A stretch of 64,000 bases of DNA from Paeniglutamicibacter psychrophenolicus (GTDB lineage: Bacteria; Actinomycetota; Actinomycetes; Actinomycetales; Micrococcaceae), in the NCBI RefSeq assembly GCF_030812255.1, contig NZ_JAUSSH010000006.1, positions 124,001 through 188,000 of the forward strand, given 5' to 3'. The notes below the pieces were generated by a model. The model did not search any database, had not been told where the DNA came from, and worked only from the letters and a program-made list of their open reading frames with translations. Positions 16,047-24,465 of the stretch are shown here, piece after piece (the stretch's first letter is position 1; every line of letters begins with the position of its first letter). A program made the position numbers and the translations under genes.

Positions 16047-17026
16047 GGAAGTTCCTTCGAATCGGTCGGGGCCAGGAAGAGGCCGGCGGCGCCGATCAGC
16101 GCCGCGTTGTTGCCCAGGGCCGCGGGAAGCAGTTCCAGGTGCGCCAGCGGGTCGATGGCCTCGGCGGCGAAGCCCTCCCGCACACCATCCCACCACAGGG
16201 TTCCGGCCCCGCTCATGCCCCCGGAGAGCACGATGGCCTCCGGGTCCAGGATGTTGGCCAGCGAACCGGCGGCGATCCCGGCGGCCAGCGCCCCGGTGCG
16301 CAGCGCCTGGCGGGCCAACGCATCCCCCGCATAGGCGCGGGCGGTCAGTTCGCGGGTGTCGGGAACGGACGGATCCCCGCCCAGGCGCAGGTAGTTGCGG
16401 TGGATGCCGGGGCCCGCGGCGATGGCCTCGAGGTGGCCGGTGCGCCCGCAGGAGCATGGCAGGGACGTGGCCAGCGGGGAGGCGAAGTGCCCCATGTGCC
16501 CGCCGACGTGGTGCGCGCCGGTCTGCGGCACCCCGTGCAGCAGGTGCGAGCCGCCCACCCCGGTGCCCACGGCCAGCAGCAGCACGTTGGCCCGGCCCGC
16601 GGCGGCGCCGCACCAGGCCTCGCCCAGGCCGTGGGCGTGCACGTCGTTGACCGCGCGCACGGGCAGGTTGGTGCGGGTGTACAGCTCGGCGGCCAGGTCG
16701 GTGCCGGCCCAGCGGGCAATGGTGTCGGTGGCCGAGAGCACCCGGGCGGTTCCCGGGTCGATGACCCCGGCCGCGCCCAGGCCCAGGCCGATCAGGTGCA
16801 GGTTCGCCGCGGCTTCGGTGGCCGAGAGCCCGGCCACCAGCGAGGCCACGGCGTCGAGCACTGCGCGGGCGCCGGCGGTGGCGGGGGTCGGGACCGAGGC
16901 GGCGGCCAGGACGGTGCCGGCGGCGTCAACCAGGCCGGCGGCGATCTTGGTGCCGCCCAGGTCGATGCCGAACGCGGCGGTGCGCCCCGGATTCCCGGGG
17001 CGCACCAGTGCTGTTGCGTTGACCAT
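16037..17026 (-). CDS. nanK: ROK-family kinase, probable N-acetylmannosamine kinase
   Basis: 329 residues. The ATP-binding motif AFGIDLGGTKIAAGLVD and the second sugar-kinase motif VLSGGMSGAGTLWWDGV identify a ROK kinase; AVNDVHAHGLGEA carries the catalytic Asp. The position between the aldolase and nanE indicates phosphorylation of N-acetylmannosamine with ATP. The zinc motif reads CSCGRTGHLEA: the usual third cysteine of CxCGxxGCxE is His here, while GGHMGHF supplies histidines upstream, so zinc may be held differently. It lies 6 bp after the aldolase gene and overlaps nanE. Confidence 0.87.
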   Translation of the reverse strand: MVNATALVRPGNPGRTAAFGIDLGGTKIAAGLVDAAGTVLAAASVPTPATAGARAVLDAVASLVAGLSATEAAANLHLIGLGLGAAGVIDPGTARVLSATDTIARWAGTDLAAELYTRTNLPVRAVNDVHAHGLGEAWCGAAAGRANVLLLAVGTGVGGSHLLHGVPQTGAHHVGGHMGHFASPLATSLPCSCGRTGHLEAIAAGPGIHRNYLRLGGDPSVPDTRELTARAYAGDALARQALRTGALAAGIAAGSLANILDPEAIVLSGGMSGAGTLWWDGVREGFAAEAIDPLAHLELLPAALGNNAALIGAAGLFLAPTDSKELPCS

Positions 17027-17032
17027 GGACGC

Positions 17033-17965
17033 CTAGAGCAGGCCGGTCTCGGCGAGGATCGCGGTGATCGCGGCGGCCTCGGAGTCGTTCAGGTCCACCA
17101 TCGGAACGCTCATCTTGTTGCAGCCGATGACGCCCTGGGCGACCAGTGCGGTCTTGAACGCGCCCAGGCCCGCGGCGCCGCCGGAGACGCGTGCCGAGTC
17201 CGGGGTGTAGACGATGTCGAAGACGCGGGCCAGCCGGTCCTGTTCCTTGGCTGCGGTGGCGAAGTCGCCGGCGACCGCGGCGTCGAAGAGGCGGCGGTAG
17301 CCGGCCGGATCGACGTTGCCCAGGCCCGGGACCACGCCGTGGGCGCCGCCCAGCAGCGCACCGTCGACGACGACCTCGTGGCCGGTGAACACGGAGAAGC
17401 CCTCGATGTCCTTGGTGGCCAGCAGCAGCTGGCGGAAGGACACGTCGTCGCCCGAGGAATCCTTGACCCCGACGATGACCCCGTCGGTGGCCAGCGCCAC
17501 CGCGGTGGCCACCGACAGCTTGACGTGGGTGCGCACCGGCACGTCGTAGGCGAAGATGTCCACGCCCAGCGCGGCGTGGATGGCGCGGAAGTGCGCCTCG
17601 ACCTCGGCGGCGTTGGACAGCGCGTAGTACGGGGTGGTGACGACCAGGGCGTCGGCGCCGAGGTCGACCATCTTGCGGCCTTCCTCGATGACGCGGTTGG
17701 TGGTCTGCTCGTTGGCGCCCACGACCAGCGGGACGCGTCCGGCGTTGGCGGCGGCGATGGTGGTGACCACGAGCTCGCGCTCGGTGTTGGTCAGGTACGG
17801 GACCTCGCCGGAGGAACCGAGCACGAACAGGCCGGTGACTCCTCCGGAAATGAGGTGTTCGACGACGGCCTGCAGGCCCGCCACATCGATGGCCCCCTCC
17901 GCGGTGCGCGGGGTCACGACCGGGGGGATGACGCCGGAGTACTTGGGGTTGTTAGCGAATGCCAC
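17033..17965 (-). CDS. nanA: Dihydrodipicolinate synthase/N-acetylneuraminate lyase family aldolase
   Basis: 310 residues. A class I aldolase barrel with GLFVLGSSGEVPYLT (2-oxoacid carboxylate site), the catalytic Tyr in DIFAYDVPVRT and the Schiff-base Lys in VGVKDSSGDD. On its own the sequence could be a lyase for several 2-oxo sugar acids; the neighbours NanK and NanE and the ABC transporter make N-acetylneuraminate (or a close nonulosonate) the best substrate, giving N-acetylmannosamine and pyruvate. GTG start at 17965 with only a weak GAAAG upstream. A GC-rich hairpin separates it from the ABC genes. Confidence 0.82.
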   Translation of the reverse strand: MAFANNPKYSGVIPPVVTPRTAEGAIDVAGLQAVVEHLISGGVTGLFVLGSSGEVPYLTNTERELVVTTIAAANAGRVPLVVGANEQTTNRVIEEGRKMVDLGADALVVTTPYYALSNAAEVEAHFRAIHAALGVDIFAYDVPVRTHVKLSVATAVALATDGVIVGVKDSSGDDVSFRQLLLATKDIEGFSVFTGHEVVVDGALLGGAHGVVPGLGNVDPAGYRRLFDAAVAGDFATAAKEQDRLARVFDIVYTPDSARVSGGAAGLGAFKTALVAQGVIGCNKMSVPMVDLNDSEAAAITAILAETGLL

Positions 17966-18008
17966 GGGAAAATCTTTCTTTAGGGGTGGTGCTTGGGGTG
18001 GGGAAGGT

Positions 18009-18053
18009 GGCGGGCGGGGGCGCGGATGTGTGGTGCCGCGTTCCCCGCCCGCC
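18009..18053 (-). terminator. Intercistronic hairpin between ABC ATPase gene and aldolase gene
   Basis: Perfect 11-bp GC-only arms (18009-18019 with 18043-18053), with more pairing inside the loop. There is no T run on the minus strand, so it is more likely an mRNA processing, stability or partial-termination element within the operon than a full terminator. Confidence 0.55.
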
Positions 18054-18057
18054 GGGT

Positions 18058-18864
18058 CTAGAGCTGCAGCAGCGTGGGTGCCGCGCCGAGCAGCGTGCGG
18101 GTGTACGGGTCGGTCGGGTTCTCGAAGACCTGTGCTGCGGTGCCGGATTCGACGATCTTGCCCGCGTTCATCACGCAGATCCGGTCCGAGATGTAGCGCA
18201 CGGTCTGGATGTCGTGGGAGATGAACACCATGCCGAGGTTCAGCGTGGCCTTCAGGTCGGTGAGCAGGTTCAGCACCTGGGCGCGCACCGAGACATCCAG
18301 CGCGCTGGTCGGCTCGTCGGCGACGATGATATCCGGGTCCAGGGCCAGGGCGCGGGCGATGGCCACGCGCTGGCGCTGCCCGCCGGAGACCTGGTTGGGC
18401 ATCGCGGAGGCCGCCGAGGCCGGCAGCCCGACCACCGAGAGCAGGTCCGCGACCTTGGCCGCGCGGCTGGCGGGGGTGCCGATGCCGTGGATCTTCAGCG
18501 GGTCGGTGAGGATGTCGGAAATGCTCATGCGCGGGTTCAGCGCGGTGGAGGGGTCCTGGAAGACCACGGCCACCGAGCGGCCGAATTCCTTGCGGCCGGC
18601 CGCATTGCGCTTGGAGGCGTCCTTGCCGCGGAAGAGCACCTGGCCGCTGGTCGGTTCCTGCAGGCCCACCAGCACCGAGGCGAGGGTGGACTTGCCGCAG
18701 CCGGATTCGCCGACGATGCCCACGGTTTCCCCGCGCGAGACGGAGAAGTCGACCCCGTTGACCGCCCGGACGATGTTCGGGGAGAAGAGCTTGCCGCCGC
18801 GGGCCCGGTGCTGCACGTGGATGTCGCGCAGCTGAACGACGGGGGTGGTGGATGCGTTGCTCAT
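18058..18864 (-). CDS. ABC transporter ATP-binding protein (OppF/DppF type) of the sialic acid locus
   Basis: 268 residues. Walker A is GIVGESGCGKSTLASVLVG, the signature is QVSGGQRQRVAIARALA and Walker B is PDIIVADEPTSALDVS, followed by the switch His in FISHDIQTVR. The C-terminal ENPTDPYTRTLLGA is the short OppF-type tail. It is the second ATPase of the importer; the first is fused to a permease in the gene just upstream, whose stop overlaps this start by 4 nt (ATGA). The start at 18864 is the overlap ATG, although the frame is open further upstream. Confidence 0.92.
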   Translation of the reverse strand: MSNASTTPVVQLRDIHVQHRARGGKLFSPNIVRAVNGVDFSVSRGETVGIVGESGCGKSTLASVLVGLQEPTSGQVLFRGKDASKRNAAGRKEFGRSVAVVFQDPSTALNPRMSISDILTDPLKIHGIGTPASRAAKVADLLSVVGLPASAASAMPNQVSGGQRQRVAIARALALDPDIIVADEPTSALDVSVRAQVLNLLTDLKATLNLGMVFISHDIQTVRYISDRICVMNAGKIVESGTAAQVFENPTDPYTRTLLGAAPTLLQL

Positions 18865-20870
18865 CGCGAGACTCCTGGGGAAACTGGTTCGTGGCTGGCC
18901 CAGAAGTGTTCCGGGTGCCCCCCGGCCGGCACGAAGTCGGTGGGACGGTTCGGATCCGCCGCGGCCCGCTGGGAGCGTTCGGCGAACCGGTCCCCGGCCG
19001 CGAACGAGTACGGGGAGGGCACCGTGCCGGGGATCTGGTGCAGGCGCGTGGCGCCGGATTCGATCGAGAGCACCGCGCCGAGCAGGCCCTGGGTGTATTC
19101 GTGCGCCGGGGCGGCGAGCACCGCCGGGACCGGGCCGGATTCGACGACCTGGCCGGCGTACATCACCGTCACGCGGTGCGCCAGCGAGGCGACAAGTGCC
19201 AGGTCGTGGCTGACGAAGACCATCGCGAAGCCGAGGGTTTCGCGCAGTTCGTTGAGCAGGTCGACGACCTGCTTCTGGACCGTGACATCCAGCGCGGTGG
19301 TCGGCTCGTCGCAGACCACGAGCTTGGGCCTGCGGCTCAAGGCCATGGCGATGAGCACGCGTTGGCGCTGCCCGCCGGAAAGCTCGTGCGGGTAGGAGCG
19401 CAGCGTGCGCACCGGGTCGAGCTTGACCAGGCGCAGCAGTTCCTCGGGGCTGGTGCGCCCGCCGCGCTTGGTGAGCTGGCGCAGCTGGTCGCCGACCAGC
19501 ATCGAGGGGTTCAGCGAGGAGAGCGCATCCTGGTAGACCATCGCGATCTGCTCGCCGCGCAGGCCCTTGTAGACCTTGTCGTCCCCGGCGATGTGGTTTC
19601 CGTCGGGACCGACGGGCAGCAGTTCCTTGTCCCCGAACTTGATGGAGCCGGTGACCACGGCGGTGTCCGGCAGCAGGCCCATGATGGCCAGCGAGGTGAT
19701 CGACTTGCCGCAGCCCGATTCCCCGACCAGCGCCATGGTTTCGCCCTCGCGGACGGTGAAGGAGACGTTGTCCACGATCCGGGTCTCGCCGAAGCGGGCC
19801 GGGAAGCGGATCGAGAGGTCCCTCACCTCCAGGATGGTCTTCGGTTCCCCGGCCGGGGAATCGAGCACCAGGCGGTCGGTGCGTTTGGCCTCGGTGGCCG
19901 CGAGCAGCTCGAGCTCGGCGCGCAGGCGGGCCAGGGCGGCGGTGTCGACGGCCGGCTTGGCGGCCTTGGCCGCGGCCCGCTCCGAGGTGGAGGCCGACTT
20001 CCTGGTGGACTTGGGGTTCACCAGCGCGTCGGTCATGCCCTCGGCCAGGATGTTCAGCGCCAGCACCGTAAGCAGGATGGTGACGCCGGCGAAGGTGGTG
20101 GCCCACCAGGCGCCGTTGAGCACCAGGGTGCGGCCGTAGGAGATCACGTTGCCCCAGGACGGGGCGGGATCCTGGATGCCGGCACCCAGGAAGGAGAGCG
20201 AGGCCTCGAGGATGATGGCGTCGGCGACCATGATGGTGGCGAACACCAGCACCGGGGCGGCGCAGTTGCGCAGCACGTGGGTGCCCAGGATGTAGAAGCG
20301 GCCGGCGCCGATCACGCGTTCGGCACGCACGTAGTCCTCGCCCCATTGGGCCAGCACGTTGGCGCGGACCACGCGGGCGATCTGCGGGGTGTAGATGATC
20401 GCGATCGACAGGATGATCACCGGCAGCGAGTTGCCCAGCGAGGCCAGCAGCGCAGCGGCCAGTGCGATGCCCGGGAAGGCCATGAGCATGTCCATGATGC
20501 GCATGATGGTCTCGTTGGCCCATTTGGCGCTGGTGGCGGCAAGGGCGCCGAGCAGGCCGCCCATCACCAGGGCCAGGGCGACCGAGCCCAGGCCGACCAG
20601 CAGCGAGGCCTGGGCGCCGAAGAGCAGGCGCGAGAGGATGTCGCGGCCCAGCCGGTCGGTGCCGAAGGGGTTTTCGCCGCTGGGGCCCTGGGCGGGGATG
20701 CCGGAGGCGAGCGGGTCGTGCGGGGCCAGCACGGGTGCCAACAGCGCCGCGAGGGCGACCAGCACCAGGAAGGCCAGGGAAATCTTGGAGCCCAGCGGCA
20801 GCGCGGTGAAGCGCGTGCCGCCGGCGCTCAGGCTGGCAACAAGTCCGTTGCGGGGGGCGAGGAGAGCCAT
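18861..20870 (-). CDS. Fused ABC permease and ATP-binding protein (DppC-DppD type)
   Basis: 669 residues. Residues 1-280 or so are a DppC-like permease: N-terminal helix, then PFGTDRLGRDILSRLLFGAQ, about six membrane segments and the EAA loop region AERVIGAGRFYILGTHVL. A charged linker (STRKSASTSERAAAKAAK) joins it to a DppD-like ATPase with Walker A ALVGESGCGKSITSLAIMG, signature HELSGGQRQRVLIAMAL and Walker B KLVVCDEPTTALDV, plus VFVSHDLALV. Frame and linker are intact, so this is a true fusion, not a sequencing merge. Four-gene importers with such a fusion are known for sialic acid uptake in some bacteria, which fits the adjoining nan genes. The ATG at 20870 has GGAGAGCC before it. Confidence 0.92.
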   Translation of the reverse strand: MALLAPRNGLVASLSAGGTRFTALPLGSKISLAFLVLVALAALLAPVLAPHDPLASGIPAQGPSGENPFGTDRLGRDILSRLLFGAQASLLVGLGSVALALVMGGLLGALAATSAKWANETIMRIMDMLMAFPGIALAAALLASLGNSLPVIILSIAIIYTPQIARVVRANVLAQWGEDYVRAERVIGAGRFYILGTHVLRNCAAPVLVFATIMVADAIILEASLSFLGAGIQDPAPSWGNVISYGRTLVLNGAWWATTFAGVTILLTVLALNILAEGMTDALVNPKSTRKSASTSERAAAKAAKPAVDTAALARLRAELELLAATEAKRTDRLVLDSPAGEPKTILEVRDLSIRFPARFGETRIVDNVSFTVREGETMALVGESGCGKSITSLAIMGLLPDTAVVTGSIKFGDKELLPVGPDGNHIAGDDKVYKGLRGEQIAMVYQDALSSLNPSMLVGDQLRQLTKRGGRTSPEELLRLVKLDPVRTLRSYPHELSGGQRQRVLIAMALSRRPKLVVCDEPTTALDVTVQKQVVDLLNELRETLGFAMVFVSHDLALVASLAHRVTVMYAGQVVESGPVPAVLAAPAHEYTQGLLGAVLSIESGATRLHQIPGTVPSPYSFAAGDRFAERSQRAAADPNRPTDFVPAGGHPEHFWASHEPVSPGVSR

Positions 20871-20874
20871 GAAG

Positions 20875-21831
20875 TTACACCGTCCTGATGCGCGGGTTGA
20901 TGAGCAGGTAGAGCAGGTCCACGGCGATGTTGACCAGCACGAAGGTGACCGCAATGGCGAGCACCACGCCCTGGACCAGGTTCACGTCGGAATTGGTGAT
21001 GCCGTTCATGATCAGCTGGCCCATGCCGGGCAGCGAGAAGATCATTTCGATCACCACGGCGCCGCCGAGCAGGTACCCGATGCGCAGGCCCAACACGGTG
21101 ACCGGGGTGACCAGCGCGTTGCGCAGCACGTTGCGGGTCAGCACCTCGCCGCGCGGCACGCCGTTGCCGATGGCCGTGCGGACGTAGTCCTTGTCCAGTT
21201 CCTCGACCATCGAGGTGCGCACCACGCGGATCAGCGAGGCGGAGACCGGGATGGCCAGTGCGAGTGCGGGAAGGGTCATGTGGGCCAGCCAGCCGCCGAG
21301 CCCGGTGCCCGCGGCGGCCGCGCCGCCGGAGGGGAAGAGCGGGTTGGTGCCCAGGGCGAGCCACTGGATCAGCAGGATGCCCAGCCAGAAGGACGGGGTG
21401 GCGATCGCGGCAATCGAGAAGACGCGGACCAACTGGTCGGGCCAGCGGTCGCGGTAGAGGGCGCCGAGCACGCCGAAGACCAGGGAAAGAACCACGGCGA
21501 TCAGCACGCCGAAGAAGGTCAGCTGCAGGGTCAGCGGGAACGCGTTGGCGATCATTTCGCCGACCGGGCGGGCCGGCGGGGTGGTGGTGCCGAAGTCCAG
21601 GCGGATCAGCCGGGCCAGGAAGGAGACGTACTGGATGACCAGCGGGTCATTGAGCCCGCGCTCCTCGCGGTAGGCGTCCTTGGCCGCCGCGCTGGCGCCT
21701 TCGCCCAGGGCGGAGGTGGCCTCGTCACCGGGTGCAAGTTTAAGGATGATGAAGACCAGGAAGGTGACTCCCAGGATCATCAGGGGCAGGGCGGCGAGGC
21801 GGCGTAGCAGCAGCCGTAGGAGGGTTCCCAC
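20875..21831 (-). CDS. ABC transporter permease (OppB/DppB type)
   Basis: 318 residues with six predicted membrane helices. TLLRLLLRRLAALPLMILG opens the first helix, followed by the OppB-type ILKLAPGDEA loop, and the EAA motif region RTAIGNGVPRGEVLTRNVLR sits before the last helices. It pairs with the permease half of the fused protein to form the membrane channel. The GTG at 21831 has GGAG 7 nt upstream and is preferred to an earlier ATG. It ends 4 bp before the fusion gene. Confidence 0.9.
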   Translation of the reverse strand: MGTLLRLLLRRLAALPLMILGVTFLVFIILKLAPGDEATSALGEGASAAAKDAYREERGLNDPLVIQYVSFLARLIRLDFGTTTPPARPVGEMIANAFPLTLQLTFFGVLIAVVLSLVFGVLGALYRDRWPDQLVRVFSIAAIATPSFWLGILLIQWLALGTNPLFPSGGAAAAGTGLGGWLAHMTLPALALAIPVSASLIRVVRTSMVEELDKDYVRTAIGNGVPRGEVLTRNVLRNALVTPVTVLGLRIGYLLGGAVVIEMIFSLPGMGQLIMNGITNSDVNLVQGVVLAIAVTFVLVNIAVDLLYLLINPRIRTV

Positions 21832-21886
21832 GCAAGAACTCCGATGGGTAGGCAATAAGTTGGCAAGTGGTGTTGCAGGAGGGGTG

Positions 21887-21926
21887 CGGTTGCGCCGCCG
21901 GCTTGGGAGAATCGGCGGCGCAACCG
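21887..21926 (-). terminator. Intercistronic hairpin after the binding-protein gene
   Basis: A perfect 13-bp stem (21887-21899 with 21914-21926) and 14-nt loop, starting 13 nt after the binding-protein stop codon. Hairpins at this place often protect the upstream message, keeping binding protein in excess over membrane parts. No T run is present. Confidence 0.65.
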
Positions 21927-21939
21927 GAACGTTCGAGGG

Positions 21940-23553
21940 CTAGGCCTTGGGGGCCACGCCGACGAAGGAGATGCCGGTGGTCGGAAGCGGCTTGAAGCCC
22001 TCGAGCTTCTTCTCGTCCCAGGCGGTCGGCAGCTGGCGGTGCAGCACCGGGTACAGCGGGACCTGGTCGGAGAGCAGGTTGATGGCCTCGGTCCAGGCCT
22101 TGACGGCACCGGCCTCGTCCTTGGACTTCACTGCCGCATCGAGCATGCCCTGCAGCGCCTTGTATTCGGCGGCCTTGGACCAGCGGAAGCGGTTGGTCGG
22201 CCAGACATCGCCGCGGTAGAACCAGCTCAGCAGCAAATCCAGGTCGTTGCCGAAGACCGAGGGATCGCCCGGGGCGGCCACGATGGTGAACTTTCCGGTG
22301 TCGACGCGCTCGGTGTACAGGGCACCGGACTGCAGGTTCTGCATGGTGACCGTGACGCCCGGGAGCTTGTTCCAGGATTCGAGCAGCAACGGGGCGATGT
22401 CCTTGACCCAGGAGGTGTCGGTGGTCAGCAACTCGATCTCGAGGTTGGTGACGCCGGCTTCCTTGAGCAGGGCCTCGGCCTTGGCGGCGTCGAAGCCGTA
22501 GACGTTGGCGGCCTTGACGTACTGCGGGTGGGTTTCCTGCACGTAGGAGGTGGCCGGCTTGGCGTTGCCCAGCAATGCGCGGTCGATGACGGTCTGCGTG
22601 TCGGTGGCGTAGTGGAATGCCTGGCGCACGCGCTTGTCGGCGAACGGGCCGGACTCGCAGTTGAACATCAAAAAGAGCAGGCCGAAGGACTGCACCGATT
22701 CGACGTTCATCTTGGACTTGAGGCGGTCGACGTCCAGGTACGGGACGTCCTCGATGGCCGCGACGCGGCCGGATTCGGCGGCCGTGACGCGGGCTGCGGC
22801 GTCCGAGAGCAGGTACCAGGTCATGGTGTCCGCCTTGGCAGCGTAGGCGCCGTTGTAGTCGGCGAACTTCTCGAAGACGATCTTGTCGTCCTTGGTGGCG
22901 GAGACCAGCTTGTACGGGCCCGAGCCGACCGGGGCCGCGTCGAATGCCGCCTGGTCCGCGGAGGCGAGCTTCTTCGGGACGATCTTGACCACGGAGATGC
23001 GGGTGGCGAAGAGCGGGAAGGCGTAGTTCAGGGTGAACACGACGGTGTCTTCGCCCTTGGCCTTGACCGACTTGATGAACGGCACGAACTGCGCGAACAG
23101 CGAGGCGTTCTTGGCGTCGGTGACGCGATCGAAGGAGTAGACGACGTCCTCCACGGTGACCGGGTCGCCGTTGTGGAACTTGGCGCCGGAGCGAAGCTTG
23201 ACTTCCCAGCTGGTGTCGGTCAGCTGCTTCGGGTCGGCGGCGGCCAGTGCCAGGTACGGCTCGCGGGTTGCCGGGTGCAGGTCGACCAGGCCCTCGAAGA
23301 TGTGCAGGTTGGCGGCGAACGGGGTGGCGCCGGAGGAAGTCATCGGGTCGAAACCGGTGGACAGGGCGTAGGAAATGCCGGCTTCCAGGTGGGTGGCGGC
23401 ACCTGTGGCGGCGGCGCTGCCGCCGGTTGAGGTCCCTGGGCTCGAGCAGGCCGCAACCGTTGCCGAGAAGGCAGCTGCTGCACCAAGCATGCCGGTCATC
23501 TTGAGAAATTCACGACGGCCACGGGGCTTGCTGGCCAAATCCTTGATGGTCAT
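21940..23553 (-). CDS. ABC transporter substrate-binding lipoprotein (family 5) of the sialic acid locus
   Basis: 537 residues. The N-terminus combines a twin-arginine motif ([11 protein letters not shown]) with a lipobox (ATVAACSS, lipidated Cys36), so it is probably a Tat-exported lipoprotein on the outer face of the membrane. The body is a DppA/OppA-type solute-binding domain, with [20 protein letters not shown], then [20 protein letters not shown] and [19 protein letters not shown]. Family 5 proteins mostly bind peptides or nickel, but some sialic acid importers use them, and the nan genes downstream favour that. It is the first gene of the operon, behind a promoter and a palindrome shared with the divergent regulator. 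Confidence 0.9.
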   Translation of the reverse strand: MTIKDLASKPRGRREFLKMTGMLGAAAAFSATVAACSSPGTSTGGSAAATGAATHLEAGISYALSTGFDPMTSSGATPFAANLHIFEGLVDLHPATREPYLALAAADPKQLTDTSWEVKLRSGAKFHNGDPVTVEDVVYSFDRVTDAKNASLFAQFVPFIKSVKAKGEDTVVFTLNYAFPLFATRISVVKIVPKKLASADQAAFDAAPVGSGPYKLVSATKDDKIVFEKFADYNGAYAAKADTMTWYLLSDAAARVTAAESGRVAAIEDVPYLDVDRLKSKMNVESVQSFGLLFLMFNCESGPFADKRVRQAFHYATDTQTVIDRALLGNAKPATSYVQETHPQYVKAANVYGFDAAKAEALLKEAGVTNLEIELLTTDTSWVKDIAPLLLESWNKLPGVTVTMQNLQSGALYTERVDTGKFTIVAAPGDPSVFGNDLDLLLSWFYRGDVWPTNRFRWSKAAEYKALQGMLDAAVKSKDEAGAVKAWTEAINLLSDQVPLYPVLHRQLPTAWDEKKLEGFKPLPTTGISFVGVAPKA

Positions 23554-23593
23554 ATCTAATCTCTTTCATTTCCAAGACGGTGAAAGTCGGACG

Positions 23594-23605
23594 TAGGACG
23601 TCCTA
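23594..23605. promoter_or_regulatory. Candidate operator of the FadR-type regulator
   Basis: A perfect 12-bp palindrome, TAGGACGTCCTA, 41-52 bp before the binding-protein start codon and just downstream of a minus-strand promoter candidate. FadR/GntR regulators bind short palindromes, and this is the only conspicuous one between the divergent genes. Confidence 0.6.
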
Positions 23606-23618
23606 TGCTGTGAGATAG

Positions 23619-23648
23619 ACTGTAAGCGCCATCACCGCCACACGTCAA
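23619..23648 (-). promoter_or_regulatory. Probable promoter of the sialic acid operon
   Basis: On the minus strand TTGACG (23643-23648) and TACAGT (23619-23624) are 18 bp apart, a reasonable sigma-70-type pair. The predicted transcription start lies next to the palindrome at 23594-23605, so a bound regulator would block it. Confidence 0.5.
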
Positions 23649-23730
23649 CCGCGTCACAGTGGAAACCTTGCATCATCATTGACTCAGCAGGGAATCTTCA
23701 CCGCCCATCCGAAAGGGGAATCAGCCGCTC

Positions 23731-24465
23731 ATGATCGTCTCGCGACCACCTCGTCTCGATGCCCACGCCAGGCTGCGTGCGCTCACCTCCGACATCACCG
23801 ACCTGATCCTGGACCGCGGACTTTTGCCGGGAGATGCCATGCCCACCGAGCAGGAGCTCATGGCGGAGCTGGGCGTGGGGCGCAACACCCTGCGCGAGGC
23901 CATCAAGGTCCTGCAGGCCCTGGGCGTGGTGGAAATCCGCCACGGCTTCGGCATGTTCGTGGCCGAGGAGAACCTCGTGGCCCTGTCCGACTCGCTGACC
24001 TTCCGCGGGCAGATGTCGCTGCGCCACAAGGGGCACGAGGCCAACGAGCTCGTGGACGTGCGCCAGGCGCTCGAGGCCGGGCTCGTGGGGACGGCCATGT
24101 CGGCGATCACCGAGCAGCACCTGGCCGAACTCGAAGCCATCGTGGTGGACATGGAGCGGCTCGCGGCCGACGGCCACAGCTTCATCGACGCCGACAGGAA
24201 TTTCCACCGGATCCTGTTCGAGCCGCTGAACAACCAACTGCTGAGCAACCTTTTGGGCGTCTTCTGGGATGTGTACCGCACCATCCACCAGAGCATCGAC
24301 GCCAAGGACAGCACCCGCGCGCATCTTGCCGAAACCGCGCATTCGCACCGCGAACTATTCGAGGCCGTCAAGTCAGGCGACAAGCCGCTGGCCAGCTCGC
24401 TGCTCGCCTGCCACTTCGACGGGATCCGCGGCCAGCTCGCGGAATTCAACGCCCCGGCCGGCTAG
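23731..24465 (+). CDS. nanR: GntR/FadR-family regulator, probable repressor of the sialic acid operon
   Basis: 244 residues. An N-terminal winged helix-turn-helix (MPTEQELMAELGVGRNTLRE, then AIKVLQALGVVEIRHGFGMF) is followed by a FadR-type all-helical ligand domain (FCD) with DVRQALEAGLVGTAM, DADRNFHRILFEPLNN and HRELFEAVKSGDKPLA, including metal-ligand-like Asp and His residues. Divergence from the ABC/nan operon implies that it controls it, probably as a repressor released by a sialic acid intermediate (inference). The gene name is by context. It converges on the thioesterase gene with a shared CTAG double stop. Confidence 0.85.
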   Translation: MIVSRPPRLDAHARLRALTSDITDLILDRGLLPGDAMPTEQELMAELGVGRNTLREAIKVLQALGVVEIRHGFGMFVAEENLVALSDSLTFRGQMSLRHKGHEANELVDVRQALEAGLVGTAMSAITEQHLAELEAIVVDMERLAADGHSFIDADRNFHRILFEPLNNQLLSNLLGVFWDVYRTIHQSIDAKDSTRAHLAETAHSHRELFEAVKSGDKPLASSLLACHFDGIRGQLAEFNAPAG

